Shown: piece after piece, positions 35,289-43,629 of the stretch
How the letters are laid out: the number at the start of each line of letters is the position of its first letter
How positions within the stretch are numbered: the stretch's first letter is position 1
Program-made: the position numbers and the translations under genes
The notes under the pieces: generated by a model
Database searches by the model: none
What the model saw: only the letters and a program-made list of their open reading frames with translations
Told to the model about the DNA's origin: nothing
Assembly (NCBI RefSeq): GCF_900109745.1
Contig: NZ_FOAV01000005.1
Location: forward strand, 124,001-188,000
Source of the DNA: Roseateles sp. YR242
Lineage (GTDB): Bacteria; Pseudomonadota; Gammaproteobacteria; Burkholderiales; Burkholderiaceae_C
Direction of reading: 5' to 3'
Length of the DNA: 64,000 nt

Positions 35289-37300
35289 TCACATTACGAA
35301 ACATCACGCTGCGGCGTGGCACGAAGGTGGTGCTGGACGATGCCAGCGTCACCCTGCAACCCGGCGAAAAGGTCGGCCTGGTGGGCCGTAACGGCGCCGG
35401 CAAGTCCAGCCTGTTTGCCTTGCTGACCGACCGGCTGCACAGCGACAAGGGTGATGTCGAGATCCCGCGCCAGTGGGCTGTGGGCGAAGTGGCCCAGAAC
35501 ATGCCGGAAACCGAGATTCCGGCCACCGAATTCGTGCTGGAGGGCGACACCCGCCTGATGGCCGCCCGTGCGGCATTGCAAAAGGCCGAGGACGAAGACG
35601 ACGGCCACGCCATCGCCGAGGCCCACGGCCTGCTGATGGACGCTGGTGCCTTCGACGCCCCTGCCCGTGCGCAGGCCCTGCTGATGGGCCTGGGCTTCAA
35701 GGGGGCGCAGGTGGATGCCCCCGTCAACAGCTTCTCCGGCGGCTGGCGCATGCGCCTGCAACTGGCCCGCGCGCTGATGTGCCCGGCCGACCTGATGCTG
35801 CTGGACGAGCCCACCAACCACTTGGACCTGGACGCCCTGGTCTGGCTGGAAGCCTGGTTGCAGCGTTATGAAGGCACGCTGATCATCATCAGCCATGACC
35901 GCGAATTCCTGGACGCGATCACCAAGGTCACGCTGCATCTGGACGAGGCCAAGCTGCACCGTTATGGCGGCAACTACACCGCCTTCGAAGCCATGCGCGC
36001 CGAGCGCATGGTGTTGCAGCAGGCTGCGTTCGATAAGCAGCAGGACCGTATGGCCCACCTGCAGAAGTTCATCGACCGTTTCAAGGCCAAGGCCAGCAAG
36101 GCCAAGCAGGCTCAGAGCCGGGTGAAGGCGCTGGAGCGGATGGAACGACTCGCGCCGGTGTTGACGTCGGCAGATTTCAGCTTCTCGTTCCGTGAGCCGC
36201 TGAACCTGCCCAATCCGATGCTGATGTTCGATGAGGTGGCCGTCGGTTATCTCACGCCGGATGCGCCGGAAGGCGACCAGAAGGTCATCGTGCGGGGCAT
36301 CGACCGCTCCGTGCTGGCCGGTCAGCGCTTTGGCATCCTGGGCGCCAACGGGCAGGGCAAGTCCACGCTGGTGAAGACGATCGCCCGCATGCAGCCCTCG
36401 CTGGGCGGCACCATCACCGAAGGCAAGGGCCTCTCCATCGGCTACTTCGCGCAGCAGGAAATGGACGTGCTGCGGCCCGATGAAGGCCCGCTGGAGCACA
36501 TGGTGCGGCTGGCCAAGGAAGTCAGCCCCTCCGCGCGTGAGCAGGAGCTGCGGGATTTCCTCGGCCAGTTCCGCTTTGTGGGCGAGATGGTCAACCAGGC
36601 GGTGGGCAGCCTCTCCGGCGGCGAAAAGGCCCGGCTGGTGCTGGCCATGCTGGTGTGGCAGCGCCCCAACCTGCTGCTGCTGGATGAACCGACCAACCAT
36701 CTGGACCTGCAGACCCGCGAAGCGCTCTCCATGGCGTTGAACGAGTTCGAAGGCACCGTGATGCTGGTGAGCCACGACCGGGCCCTGCTGCGCGAGGTCT
36801 GCGACGAATTCTGGCTGGTGGCCGAGGGCAAGGTCGCGCCGTTCGACGGGGACCTGGACGACTACCAGCGCTGGCTGTTGGAACAATCCAAGGAAGCGGC
36901 CAAGCTGGCCCGGGAACAGGCCAAGCGTGACGCTGCCGCTGCGGCCGGTGGCAAGTCAGTGGCGGCCGCCCCGACGCCCGTGGCGGCTCCGGTGGCACCC
37001 GCGCCGGCTTCGGCGCCCGTGAAGCGCGAAGACCGCAAGGCTTCCGGCCAGGCGCGTCAGCGTGTGGCGGAACAGACCCGACCGCTGCGCAAGGAGATGG
37101 AGCAGATCGATGCCCGCCTCAAGGCCTTGCATGCGGAGCGCGACAAGCTGGAGGCCGAACTCGCCACCGGGACGCTCCCGCCAGCGCAGATCGTCGACGC
37201 GGGCAAGCGCCTGAAGGCGATCAGCGACGAGGCGGAAGAGAAGGAACTGCGCTGGCTGGAACTGAGCGAGCAGGTGGACGCGCTGCAGACAGCGAGCTGA
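35285..37300 (+). CDS. ABC-F family ribosome-associated ATPase (YheS/Uup-like)
   Basis: A 671-residue soluble protein with two ABC ATPase domains and no membrane part, the pattern of ABC-F factors that act on the ribosome. The first ATPase has Walker A VGRNGAGKSS, signature NSFSGGWRMR and Walker B LMLLDEPTNHLD. The connecting arm is the basic helical ABC-F linker (FKAKASKAKQAQSRVKALER). The second ATPase has GANGQGKST, LSGGEKARL and LLLLDEPTNHLD. An Ala/Pro hinge and a C-terminal coiled coil of about 80 residues follow, a feature of the YheS/Uup branch. It is co-translated with prmB (ATGA overlap), fitting a role in translation. Confidence 0.9.
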   Translation: MITLRNITLRRGTKVVLDDASVTLQPGEKVGLVGRNGAGKSSLFALLTDRLHSDKGDVEIPRQWAVGEVAQNMPETEIPATEFVLEGDTRLMAARAALQKAEDEDDGHAIAEAHGLLMDAGAFDAPARAQALLMGLGFKGAQVDAPVNSFSGGWRMRLQLARALMCPADLMLLDEPTNHLDLDALVWLEAWLQRYEGTLIIISHDREFLDAITKVTLHLDEAKLHRYGGNYTAFEAMRAERMVLQQAAFDKQQDRMAHLQKFIDRFKAKASKAKQAQSRVKALERMERLAPVLTSADFSFSFREPLNLPNPMLMFDEVAVGYLTPDAPEGDQKVIVRGIDRSVLAGQRFGILGANGQGKSTLVKTIARMQPSLGGTITEGKGLSIGYFAQQEMDVLRPDEGPLEHMVRLAKEVSPSAREQELRDFLGQFRFVGEMVNQAVGSLSGGEKARLVLAMLVWQRPNLLLLDEPTNHLDLQTREALSMALNEFEGTVMLVSHDRALLREVCDEFWLVAEGKVAPFDGDLDDYQRWLLEQSKEAAKLAREQAKRDAAAAAGGKSVAAAPTPVAAPVAPAPASAPVKREDRKASGQARQRVAEQTRPLRKEMEQIDARLKALHAERDKLEAELATGTLPPAQIVDAGKRLKAISDEAEEKELRWLELSEQVDALQTAS

Positions 37301-37313
37301 GGGCCTGGCCCTC
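37299..37313 (+). terminator. Weak hairpin at the end of the dap-prmB-ABC-F operon
   Basis: A 6-bp stem gagggc/gccctc with a 3-base loop starting inside the stop codon of the ABC-F gene. There is no clear T-run, so termination is uncertain. Confidence 0.3.
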
Positions 37314-37418
37314 AACCCGGACCTCTTTCTTGGGCGATACGCCCGCCGCGCTGTTCCTGCGGCCCTTCCTTCGGGTGTTGCGCCGTATGCGTACGGTGAA
37401 CCCACCTTGCGGTCGTGA

Positions 37419-37967
37419 CTAGGAGGACCGGGCCGGTTGCTCGATGGAATCGAGCGCGACGATTCCGGGATACGTTTGCAGCCGTTTAAAGCGGCTGCGG
37501 TGGTAGCAGTCCCAGTAACTCGTAGCCCGTCGCCTTGTTGTTGCCATGAACTGAGGGTTCGCCGCTGCGAACTCTGAGAGGTGTTCGGGGTTCATGCGCG
37601 GGACGGCCGCGGCAATCAGTTCCACTATCTCAAGGACGTATTCGCCGACGAGCTGCACGATGAACGGAACAACCCATGCTCGGTCAACGGCCACGATCTG
37701 TCTCAGGCATTCCTCGCGAATGTGGCCATCGCAGTGCCTCGTCCCGAGGCAGAGCGCGAGTGTCCGAGGGTCACCCGTCGACGTTGCGATCACCGAATGA
37801 AGACTCTTGGGGGAATAGTAGACCCGACCGGGCGCAGAGAGCGACTCTCCCTGCACAGAGACTTGGAAGCCCTGCCGCGCCGGTACAAGCTCTGCGACGG
37901 GAAGCACACGTAGCAACGCCAGTGCAGCGGGTTGCAGCGAAGCGGGGAAGATCGGTTGGTAAGTCAT
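37419..37967 (-). CDS. Hypothetical protein
   Basis: A 182-residue protein I do not recognise. It starts MTYQPIFPASLQPAALALL and looks soluble and mostly alpha-helical, with a central segment VVPFIVQLVGEYVLEIVELI that is amphipathic rather than a membrane span. There are three Cys (LCLGTRHCDG, REECLRQ) and a basic C-terminal part rich in Arg and Tyr (RRRATSYWDCYHRSRFKRL). It points against the preceding operon, has lower GC than its neighbours, and lies next to IS66 remnants, all signs of an acquired gene. Coding is supported by its sensible composition and start, but not by any recognised family. Confidence 0.55.
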   Translation of the reverse strand: MTYQPIFPASLQPAALALLRVLPVAELVPARQGFQVSVQGESLSAPGRVYYSPKSLHSVIATSTGDPRTLALCLGTRHCDGHIREECLRQIVAVDRAWVVPFIVQLVGEYVLEIVELIAAAVPRMNPEHLSEFAAANPQFMATTRRRATSYWDCYHRSRFKRLQTYPGIVALDSIEQPARSS

Positions 37968-38052
37968 CAGTGCAGCCAGATTTGAGCTTCATCGGTCGCC
38001 GACGTTGCGCCTGACTGCGGGCAAAATGCTCCGCGCAGGGAGCGATGCTACT

Positions 38053-38725
38053 TCATGCTGTGCCGCTCCGCTCCCATAGATGCGGCAGCAGTTCTCCGAT
38101 CCGGCTGGCGGGCTGCGTCGGCAGCCGCATCAGAACGTCGCGAAGATAAAGGTAGGGATCGTGACCGTTGATGCGGGCAGAGTGCACGAGGCTCATGACC
38201 GCTGAGGCCCGCTTGCCGGCGCGCAGGCAGCCGGCGAAGAGCCAGTTCGCTCTTCCAAGGGCAATCGGGCGGATTTGATTCTCGACGCAGTTGTTCGAGA
38301 TCGGCAGATCGCCGAAGCGCGTGAGCGCATCCCAGCGAGCAAGGCTGTAGGCGATGGCCTTCGCGGTGGCCGAGCCCTCCGGCACCTGGCGCCGCTGAGC
38401 GAGCAGCCATCGGTGCAAGGCGGCGGCAACCCGGCGCGACTTGCGTTGGCGTATTCGTCGTCGCTCATCGGCGGTGCACGCGGCGACCTCGTCTTCGATT
38501 CGGAAGAGCAGCTGGAAGTAGCGCAGAGCCTGCTCGCCGACCGGGCTGCCGTGATTGGCCCACAACTCGTGGAACTTCCGCCTGGCGTGCGCGACGCATC
38601 CAACGCCGGTCACGCCGCGCTCGAAGCTGCTCGTCCTTGGCGGCGACCTGCGCCATCAACGTCAGCAGTGCTTCGCGCATCTGCTGCGGATCGAGGCCGT
38701 CCAGGGATTGCGAGGCGATCACGGA
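38053..38725 (-). pseudogene. IS66-family transposase (tnpC) remnant with internal deletion and frameshift
   Basis: The right part (38624-38725) reads as the usual IS66 transposase N-terminus: SLDGLDPQQMREALLTLMAQ, then VAAKDEQL. It is joined directly, in another frame, to the C-terminal third (38053 to about 38620). That part shows GVGCVAHARRKFHELW, the DDE-region segment DLPISNNCVENQIRPIALGR and the tail GHDPYLYLRDVLMRLP. An intact protein is around 500 residues, so roughly the middle half, including the zinc-finger and first catalytic parts, is missing. The N-terminal piece starts at a GTG (38722). No terminal inverted repeats were found. It cannot be functional. Confidence 0.85.
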
Positions 38726-38734
38726 ACGTGATCG
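38716..38734. repeat. Inverted repeat at the IS66 tnpC start
   Basis: Perfect 8-bp arms cgatcacg/cgtgatcg with 3 bases between them, overlapping the putative GTG start of the broken tnpC. Confidence 0.5.
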
Positions 38735-38840
38735 TGCCGGGCCGACAGGCCACTGCCCATCGGCGCATTCTCGGATTGCGCTGCTACAGGACCCGGATGA
38801 CGCCGGCTTCGCCGATACGTTGCCAGGGCAGGCCCAGCAC

Positions 38841-38981
38841 GAGTGCGTCCAGACGGCGAAGCTCAGCGGCCACGACCCATACGCATACATGCGTGACGTG
38901 CTGGAGCGGCTGCCCACTCAACCAGCCAAACGAATCGAGGAGTTGCTGCCACACCGCTGGGTCCCGCGCCCGCCCCGATGA
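38841..38981 (+). pseudogene. Second IS66 transposase C-terminal fragment, opposite orientation
   Basis: About 45 codons matching the very end of another IS66 transposase: TAKLSGHDPYAYMRDVLERL, then PTQPAKRIEELLPHRW. This is the same part of the protein as the end of the minus-strand copy, but on the plus strand and with different sequence, so it comes from a separate IS66 element. The codons before it in the same frame are not transposase-like. It marks an older insertion in the same spot. Confidence 0.75.
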
Positions 38982-39046
38982 CGGCATACTGACTCGACCG
39001 CCTGCCTCCATCAGTCTTCAGAGTCGGTTCAAGCAACCTTTTACCC

Positions 39047-39397
39047 ATGCGTTCTCTTCGTGTTGATCAGTTCGAGTTCTCGGATTCCGGAAGTGAGGAG
39101 GCTCTAGAGATTGACTGGTCGCGACAGTCCACATTTCCGCATCCAGATGTCCGTTCGTTCGTTGGTTCAACTGTTGGTGCTGATGCCGCAGCCTCAATTG
39201 CGGCGCCACAGCCGTTCTATCGGATATCGGGGAATGGCACGGTGAGCGATTACCTAAAGCGATACGCCAACATCGATGTGCCATCGCATTGCGATTGGGC
39301 GACACATGTGATCCGGGATGACTCCTGGGACGCGGTTCACTTGGTCGTCTGTGGGCCGAGCTTCTTCGTGCGCTACCGCTGGTCAACTTCTGCATGA
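39047..39397 (+). CDS. Small hypothetical protein
   Basis: A 116-residue frame starting MRSLRVDQFEFSDSG, acidic in its first half and ending in VCGPSFFVRYRWSTSA. It belongs to no family I recognise. The DNA is clearly less GC-rich than the housekeeping genes, in line with the acquired patch around it. No ribosome site is evident, and it begins only about 65 bases after the IS66 fragment. It may be a real orphan gene or the front part of a broken one. The opposite-strand frame over the same region is Arg/Pro/Ser-rich and looks like a shadow. Confidence 0.4.
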   Translation: MRSLRVDQFEFSDSGSEEALEIDWSRQSTFPHPDVRSFVGSTVGADAAASIAAPQPFYRISGNGTVSDYLKRYANIDVPSHCDWATHVIRDDSWDAVHLVVCGPSFFVRYRWSTSA

Positions 39398-39582
39398 CCT
39401 ACGACAGGTGTCACGCCTTGCGCCGGTAGGCTCCGCCGTCGTACCGTTCTTGGCTCAAACGAGATGAGCCAGTACCTCCCGTGTCAAGGATATGGCCAGC
39501 CGCTTACGTTCCATAGACGTGCATGTCAGTGCACGCGCTGCCACCACTCGGCAGGCCAGCGGAAAGACCACATTGATTGTGC

Positions 39583-39595
39583 GCAATTGAATTGC
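39583..39595. promoter_or_regulatory. Probable OhrR operator
   Basis: A perfect 13-base palindrome gcaattgaattgc (arms gcaatt/aattgc around a central g) 18 bases before the ohrR start. It resembles the AT-rich caatt/aattg palindromes bound by OhrR in other bacteria. It would let OhrR repress its own operon. Confidence 0.6.
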
Positions 39596-39612
39596 TCGCT
39601 ACATTAACACCC

Positions 39613-40128
39613 ATGTCGAACGCAAACCCCCACCAGACACAGGCAGCTGCCCCCGAGGCCGCGCCCGTGGACTGGTTGCATCTCGACCATCAACTGTGTT
39701 TTGCGCTCTATGCCAGCTCGCTGGCCATGACCAAGCTGTACAAGCCACTTCTGGCACCGCTGGGCCTGACCTATCCGCAGTACCTGGTGATGCTGGTGTT
39801 GTGGGAGGCTGAGGGCTTGGCCGTATCGGCGCTAGGCCAGCGGCTGGGCCTGGACTCCGGCACGCTGACGCCCCTGCTCAAGCGGCTGGAGGCGCTGGCA
39901 CTGATCGAGCGCCGCCGCAGCACCAAGGACGAACGCCGTGTGGACATCTTCCTGACGGATGAGGGGCGCGGCCTGCGAGCCCGGGCGCTCAGCATTCCCG
40001 AACAACTGGCCTGTGCCAGCGCGTGCAGCCTGGATGAGCTACAGACGCTGACCCGCCAGCTGCAAAACTTGCGGTCCAGTGTCCTGAATCATCTGGACCC
40101 GACCGACCGCACTTCCGCCCCGGGCTGA
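39613..40128 (+). CDS. ohrR: Organic-hydroperoxide-sensing MarR-family repressor OhrR
   Basis: A 171-residue winged-helix dimer that releases DNA when oxidised by organic peroxides. The ATG at 39613 is preferred to the upstream 39577, which would run through the likely operator. The sensor Cys29 lies in [11 protein letters not shown], the OhrR signature. A second Cys at position 134 (LACASAC) is exactly 105 residues later, the spacing seen in two-cysteine Xanthomonas OhrR (22 and 127), so sensing probably uses an intersubunit disulfide. The DNA-binding domain includes [20 protein letters not shown] and a wing [16 protein letters not shown]. It is followed after 55 bases by ohr, its known target. 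Confidence 0.93.
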   Translation: MSNANPHQTQAAAPEAAPVDWLHLDHQLCFALYASSLAMTKLYKPLLAPLGLTYPQYLVMLVLWEAEGLAVSALGQRLGLDSGTLTPLLKRLEALALIERRRSTKDERRVDIFLTDEGRGLRARALSIPEQLACASACSLDELQTLTRQLQNLRSSVLNHLDPTDRTSAPG

Positions 40129-40183
40129 GCCCGGACCCGATCCACCGATTTCACACCCAACCACTTCATTCAAGGAGCACTTC

Positions 40184-40618
40184 ATGGCCATCGAGAAAGC
40201 CCTCTACACCGCTACCGCCACCGCCACCGGAGGCCGCGCCGGCACGGCCCAGTCGTCTGACGGCGCCCTGAAGGTCGACCTGTCCACGCCCAAGGAACTC
40301 GGCGGCGCGGGCGGCAACGGCACCAACCCGGAACAGCTGTTTGCTGCGGGCTATTCGGCCTGCTTCATCGGCGCGATGAAGGCCGTGGCGGCCCGCCAGA
40401 AGCTGACCCTGCCGGCGGAAGTCTCGATCACGAGCGATGTCTCCATCGGCCCGCACGCCAACAAGCCGGGTGCCTTCGGCATCGCCGTGGCGATGAAGAT
40501 CTCGGTGCCGGGCCTGGACCGCGCCGAACTGGAGACCCTGGTGGCGACCGCTCACGAGGTCTGCCCCTACTCCAATGCCACGCGCGGCAACATCGACGTC
40601 ACGCTGACGGTGGTCTGA
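40184..40618 (+). CDS. ohr: Organic hydroperoxide resistance protein Ohr
   Basis: A 144-residue thiol peroxidase that reduces organic and fatty-acid hydroperoxides using lipoyl-type reductants. The reactive Cys60 is in [11 protein letters not shown] and the resolving Cys127 in [13 protein letters not shown]. An Arg in GGRAG (residue 18) matches the active-site Arg of the family. Length is normal. A good ribosome site (aaggagc) lies 7 bases before the ATG. It is the second gene of the ohrR-ohr operon and should be induced when OhrR is oxidised. Confidence 0.97.
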   Translation: MAIEKALYTATATATGGRAGTAQSSDGALKVDLSTPKELGGAGGNGTNPEQLFAAGYSACFIGAMKAVAARQKLTLPAEVSITSDVSIGPHANKPGAFGIAVAMKISVPGLDRAELETLVATAHEVCPYSNATRGNIDVTLTVV

Positions 40619-40675
40619 GAGGCAGGGGTTCGCGAAGCGGCGAGCCCCGCAACAAGCTCAGACGAAGCGCTCGGT

Positions 40676-40711
40676 CACCAACTCGGCCACAAGCTCGGTC
40701 ACGAGCTCGGT
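40676..40711. repeat. Three 12-nt direct repeats after ohr
   Basis: Three consecutive units close to cacaagctcggt (40676, 40688, 40700), with a partial fourth on the left. It is noncoding, between convergent ohr and the asparaginase gene. Confidence 0.5.
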
Positions 40712-40739
40712 GAGGAGTTCTGACCATGCGCCAGACTCG

Positions 40740-40770
40740 GCGGCGGACCTGCGGGAGCAGGCTCCGCCGC
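40740..40770. terminator. Strong hairpin between convergent ohr and asparaginase genes
   Basis: Arms gcggcgga/tccgccgc are continued by cctgc/gcagg with a ggga tetraloop: 13 base pairs with one bulged c. It is placed between two converging genes and probably stops transcription or stabilises 3' ends on both sides, though the T-run is poor. Confidence 0.55.
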
Positions 40771-40819
40771 TGATCGTTTCAGCGGGGATGGATGATCCCT
40801 GGCGCCAGACCAGCACGCA

Positions 40820-41758
40820 TCAGTGTGTGCGCTTGAGCAGTTCCAGCGTCAGTTCAATGCGAGCCGCCCAAGGTGACAGGGCAGCCGCTTTTTCTTCTGG
40901 TGCCCCAACGATGCGACCTTGTGCACAGCGGGTGGTGCGCCAGACCGGCACGCCTGCGTCCCGCAGCGCCTGAATCGGTGCGGACAGCGCCTCATGCACG
41001 GTGCCGTTGCCGGTGCAAGCCAGCACCACGCCCTGCACGCCCGCCGTGTGCCAGGCTTGCAGTGCGCGCGCCTGCGCACCCGCATGGCTGGCCAGCACCT
41101 CCACCCATGGCCACCGCGCCGCATCCTCCGGCAAGAGTGAAGCGCCCAGCGCCTCACCTCGCGGCCATTCGCGAAAACGTCGCAGGACGCCCTCCTCCAC
41201 CACCCCCAGCAGGCCACCATCGGGCCCGGCATCAAAGGCATCGAGCCGGTAGCTGTGTGTCTTGCGCAGTTCCAGCCCGTGCAAGACCTGGCCCGCCACC
41301 ACGGCAACCACCCCTTGGGCACCATCGGCCTTGACCACCGCCACTGCATCCAGCAGGTTCTGCGGGCCGTCCGCCTGGATGGCGGTGGCCGGGCGCATGG
41401 CGGCGGTAAGCACCACCGGCTTGCGCGGGGCCAGCACGCGCTGCAGCAGGTAAGCCGTTTCCTCCAGTGTGTCCGTGCCGTGGGTGATCACAATGCCGCG
41501 CACCTCAGGGCGATCCAGGTGCTCTTGCACCCGCCGCGCCAGGCGGGCCCAGGTGGGGTGGTCCATGTCCTTGCTGTCCAGCTGCGCCAGTTGCTCGGCC
41601 TCCAGCGGCTCCGCCTGCAGTGCCGGAATGGCCGCCACCAGGGAGGCTACCGAGAGCTGGCCGGCCTTGTAGCCCACGTTGTCCGTGGCACTGCCAGCGG
41701 CCCCGGCAATGGTGCCGCCGGTGCCGATGATGACGATTTGCTCAACGCGGCTTTGCAA
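40820..41758 (-). CDS. Asparaginase family protein
   Basis: A 312-residue enzyme of the asparaginase/glutaminase family, hydrolysing L-asparagine to aspartate and ammonia. The start is TTG at 41758, with an aggag ribosome site 8 bases upstream; the frame continues further 5' but there it is antisense to lexA. Catalytic-site motifs are IGTGGTIAG (first Thr at residue 13) and [15 protein letters not shown] (Thr/Asp of the second loop). Other family segments are [10 protein letters not shown] and [14 protein letters not shown]. No signal peptide is present, so it is probably cytoplasmic. It diverges from lexA, and one of the two LexA boxes overlaps its ribosome-site region. Confidence 0.9.
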   Translation of the reverse strand: MQSRVEQIVIIGTGGTIAGAAGSATDNVGYKAGQLSVASLVAAIPALQAEPLEAEQLAQLDSKDMDHPTWARLARRVQEHLDRPEVRGIVITHGTDTLEETAYLLQRVLAPRKPVVLTAAMRPATAIQADGPQNLLDAVAVVKADGAQGVVAVVAGQVLHGLELRKTHSYRLDAFDAGPDGGLLGVVEEGVLRRFREWPRGEALGASLLPEDAARWPWVEVLASHAGAQARALQAWHTAGVQGVVLACTGNGTVHEALSAPIQALRDAGVPVWRTTRCAQGRIVGAPEEKAAALSPWAARIELTLELLKRTH

Positions 41759-41769
41759 TTTGGCTTCTC

Positions 41770-41785
41770 CTGGATAAAAATACAG
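41770..41785. promoter_or_regulatory. LexA (SOS) box 1
   Basis: ctggataaaaatacag fits the CTG-N10-CAG LexA consensus with an AT-rich core. It lies 28 bases before the lexA GTG and touches the ribosome-site region of the divergent asparaginase gene. Confidence 0.75.
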
Positions 41786-41789
41786 ATTA

Positions 41790-41805
41790 CTGGATGGATA
41801 CTCAG
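41790..41805. promoter_or_regulatory. LexA (SOS) box 2
   Basis: ctggatggatactcag is a second CTG-N10-CAG element, 20 bases (about two helical turns) after box 1 and ending 7 bases before the lexA start. The same-face spacing suggests cooperative autorepression by LexA. Confidence 0.65.
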
Positions 41806-41812
41806 GCCGAAT

Positions 41813-42490
41813 GTGAACACACCACCAAAACTCACCGCTCGCCAGCAGCAGATCTTTGACCTGGTCCGGCGCAGCATTGAACGCACCGGCTCGCCGCCCA
41901 CCCGCGCAGAGATCGCGCAGCAGCTGGGCTTCCGCTCCGCCAACGCGGCCGAAGAGCATCTGCAGGCCTTGGCCCGCAAGGGTGTGATCGAATTGGTGGG
42001 AGGCACGGCCCGCGGCATCCGCCTGCCCTCGCCGGCGCTGAAGCAGGTGAATCAGGCGCGTGAGCACAGCCAGTTTGCGCTGCCGCTGCCCAACCTGTCG
42101 CAGCTCACCTTGCCCCTGGTGGGGCGGGTCGCTGCAGGGGCGCCCATCCTCGCCGAGGAACATGTCGAGCAGCACTATAGCGTCGACCCTTCCACCTTCG
42201 CCCGCGTGCCCGACTACCTGCTGCGCGTGCGTGGCATGAGCATGAAGGACATCGGCATCATGGACGGCGACCTGCTCGCGGTCCAGAAAGCCAGCGAAGC
42301 ACGCAATGGTCAGATCGTGGTGGCCCGGCTGGGCGACGAGGTCACAGTGAAGCGTTTCCAGCGCCATGCAGGCGGCGTCCGGCTGCTGCCGGAAAACACC
42401 GACTTCCAGCCCATCGAGGTGGAGGCGGGAGACGAATCCTTCGCCCTGGAAGGACTGGCGGTAGGCTTGATCCGCGCGCAGTTCAGCTGA
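41813..42490 (+). CDS. lexA: SOS repressor LexA
   Basis: A 225-residue self-cleaving repressor of DNA-damage genes. The start is GTG at 41813 (M)[11 protein letters not shown]; there is no suitable ATG, and further upstream the frame would cover the LexA boxes. The winged helix includes [24 protein letters not shown]. The cleavage bond is Ala108-Gly109 in VGRVAAGAP. The catalytic Ser143 is in [10 protein letters not shown] and Lys180 in DEVTVKRF. All residues needed for autocleavage are present. Two LexA boxes sit directly upstream, so it should repress itself. Confidence 0.97.
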   Translation: MNTPPKLTARQQQIFDLVRRSIERTGSPPTRAEIAQQLGFRSANAAEEHLQALARKGVIELVGGTARGIRLPSPALKQVNQAREHSQFALPLPNLSQLTLPLVGRVAAGAPILAEEHVEQHYSVDPSTFARVPDYLLRVRGMSMKDIGIMDGDLLAVQKASEARNGQIVVARLGDEVTVKRFQRHAGGVRLLPENTDFQPIEVEAGDESFALEGLAVGLIRAQFS

Positions 42491-42666
42491 GTAGCTGGGA
42501 GGCACGCGCGGTGGGGGCGTGACCATCACGCACCCACCACTGCGCCGCCACCACACCCCACCGAACCCACCACCACAGCGGGCAGCGACGCCAAGCACTT
42601 TCTGGCGCTTTCATGCAATCACGAACCCGCGGCCAGGCCTCAGGCAAAACTCATTCGAGCGAATAT

Positions 42667-42694
42667 CGCCCACAGCATTCCTGTGGGCGTTTTT
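42667..42694 (+). terminator. Rho-independent terminator downstream of lexA
   Basis: A perfect 9-bp stem cgcccacag/ctgtgggcg with a cattc loop is followed by five T. It lies about 180 bases after the lexA stop and fits a plus-strand terminator. Confidence 0.85.
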
Positions 42695-42727
42695 GATTGC
42701 TGCGCCGGTCCCAACTGATCGGTTCGG

Positions 42728-42746
42728 GATATCGGTCCACGATATC
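42728..42746. repeat. gatatcg/cgatatc inverted repeat
   Basis: Perfect 7-bp arms with a 5-base centre (gtcca). It looks like a repressor operator, but no gene start is nearby. Confidence 0.45.
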
Positions 42747-43042
42747 AGTGCGCGATATTCCCCGTCGGGAGCGAGTTTCCGCTCTTCATCGTTTCTGTTG
42801 CAGGCGCCGCCGTCGGGATGGATTGACGGCGCGGCACATACTCAGCGTTGCGGCCGTTGACTTACCGATGATTCGCCGACCGTGACACACTCAAGATGCT
42901 GCGGGCAGCGAGACCGAAATTAAGTAGTGCAAGGTCAAACCAACTGAGTCGCCACAGCCATATTGGTAGACGTTCCCACGAAACTTTATCGATCGCGTGT
43001 GCCAGTAAGAGAATCTGTGGAAAAATTCAAAATTCGAATCGG

Positions 43043-43079
43043 AAAAAACAAAACCCCGCTAACTTGCGCTAGCGGGGTT
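43043..43079 (-). terminator. Rho-independent terminator of the tRNA operon
   Basis: A perfect 10-bp stem aaccccgcta/tagcggggtt, 8-base loop, followed on the minus strand by a T-rich run (tttgtttttt). It is placed just after the last tRNA-Asp gene. Confidence 0.9.
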
Positions 43080-43086
43080 TGAAATT

Positions 43087-43163
43087 TGGCGGAGTGGACG
43101 GGACTCGAACCCGCGACCCCCGGCGTGACAGGCCGGTATTCTAACCAACTGAACTACCACTCC
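43087..43163 (-). tRNA. tRNA-Asp (GTC), copy 1
   Basis: A 77-base cloverleaf beginning ggagtggtagttcagttgg, anticodon gtc in the loop ctgtcac, T-arm ggttcgagtcc, and encoded CCA. Identical to the second copy at 43553. It is the last gene of the transcript. Confidence 0.97.
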
Positions 43164-43276
43164 AGATTCAAGGCCAGTTATGAACTGTTATATTGCCTCA
43201 ATCTTTCGGACAAGTTTGCCGCGAATTTCGATGACATTTGACTGTCTTCGTTTCACGAGCCAAGCCTTGTCAAACT

Positions 43277-43352
43277 TGGCGTCCCCTAGGGGATTCGAAC
43301 CCCTGTTACAACCGTGAAAGGGTCGTGTCCTAGGCCTCTAGACGAAGGGGAC
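43277..43352 (-). tRNA. tRNA-Glu (TTC), copy 1
   Basis: A 76-base cloverleaf starting gtccccttcgtctagaggc, anticodon ttc in loop ctttcac, T-loop ggttcgaatcc and encoded CCA. Identical to the copy at 43797. Confidence 0.97.
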
Positions 43353-43399
43353 TTAACTCTTTCCGTGCCACCGCTCTCGCGTCAGCCACCAAGAAAACT

Positions 43400-43475
<76 letters not shown>

Positions 43476-43552
43476 GAATGCTTGATCACAGCGTTTTCAC
43501 ACTGCTTTTGCATCAGTGGACCAACTCGAGTCCAGTAGCAAAGATGAATTGT

Positions 43553-43629
43553 TGGCGGAGTGGACGGGACTCGAACCCGCGACCCCCGGCGTGACAGGCC
43601 GGTATTCTAACCAACTGAACTACCACTCC
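43553..43629 (-). tRNA. tRNA-Asp (GTC), copy 2
   Basis: Identical 77-base tRNA-Asp to the one at 43087. It is third in the transcript, after Ala and Glu. Confidence 0.97.

Larger units (their letters stand above)
42491..43086. other. Long intergenic region between lexA and the tRNA cluster
   Basis: Nearly 600 bases with no supportable gene. It contains a rho-independent terminator, an inverted repeat with gatatcg arms (42728-42746) and the terminator of the tRNA transcript (listed separately). The last 190 bases are noticeably less GC-rich than the rest of the window. A ttgact hexamer at about 42858 looks like a -35 box but has no matching -10 or gene. Confidence 0.6.

Noticed and set aside
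38275-39066. 263-codon plus frame over the IS66 region
   Set aside because: It is antisense or out of frame to recognisable transposase pieces on both strands.
41759-42598. Long N-terminal extension of the asparaginase frame
   Set aside because: It is antisense to lexA; the TTG at 41758 with a strong ribosome site explains the start.
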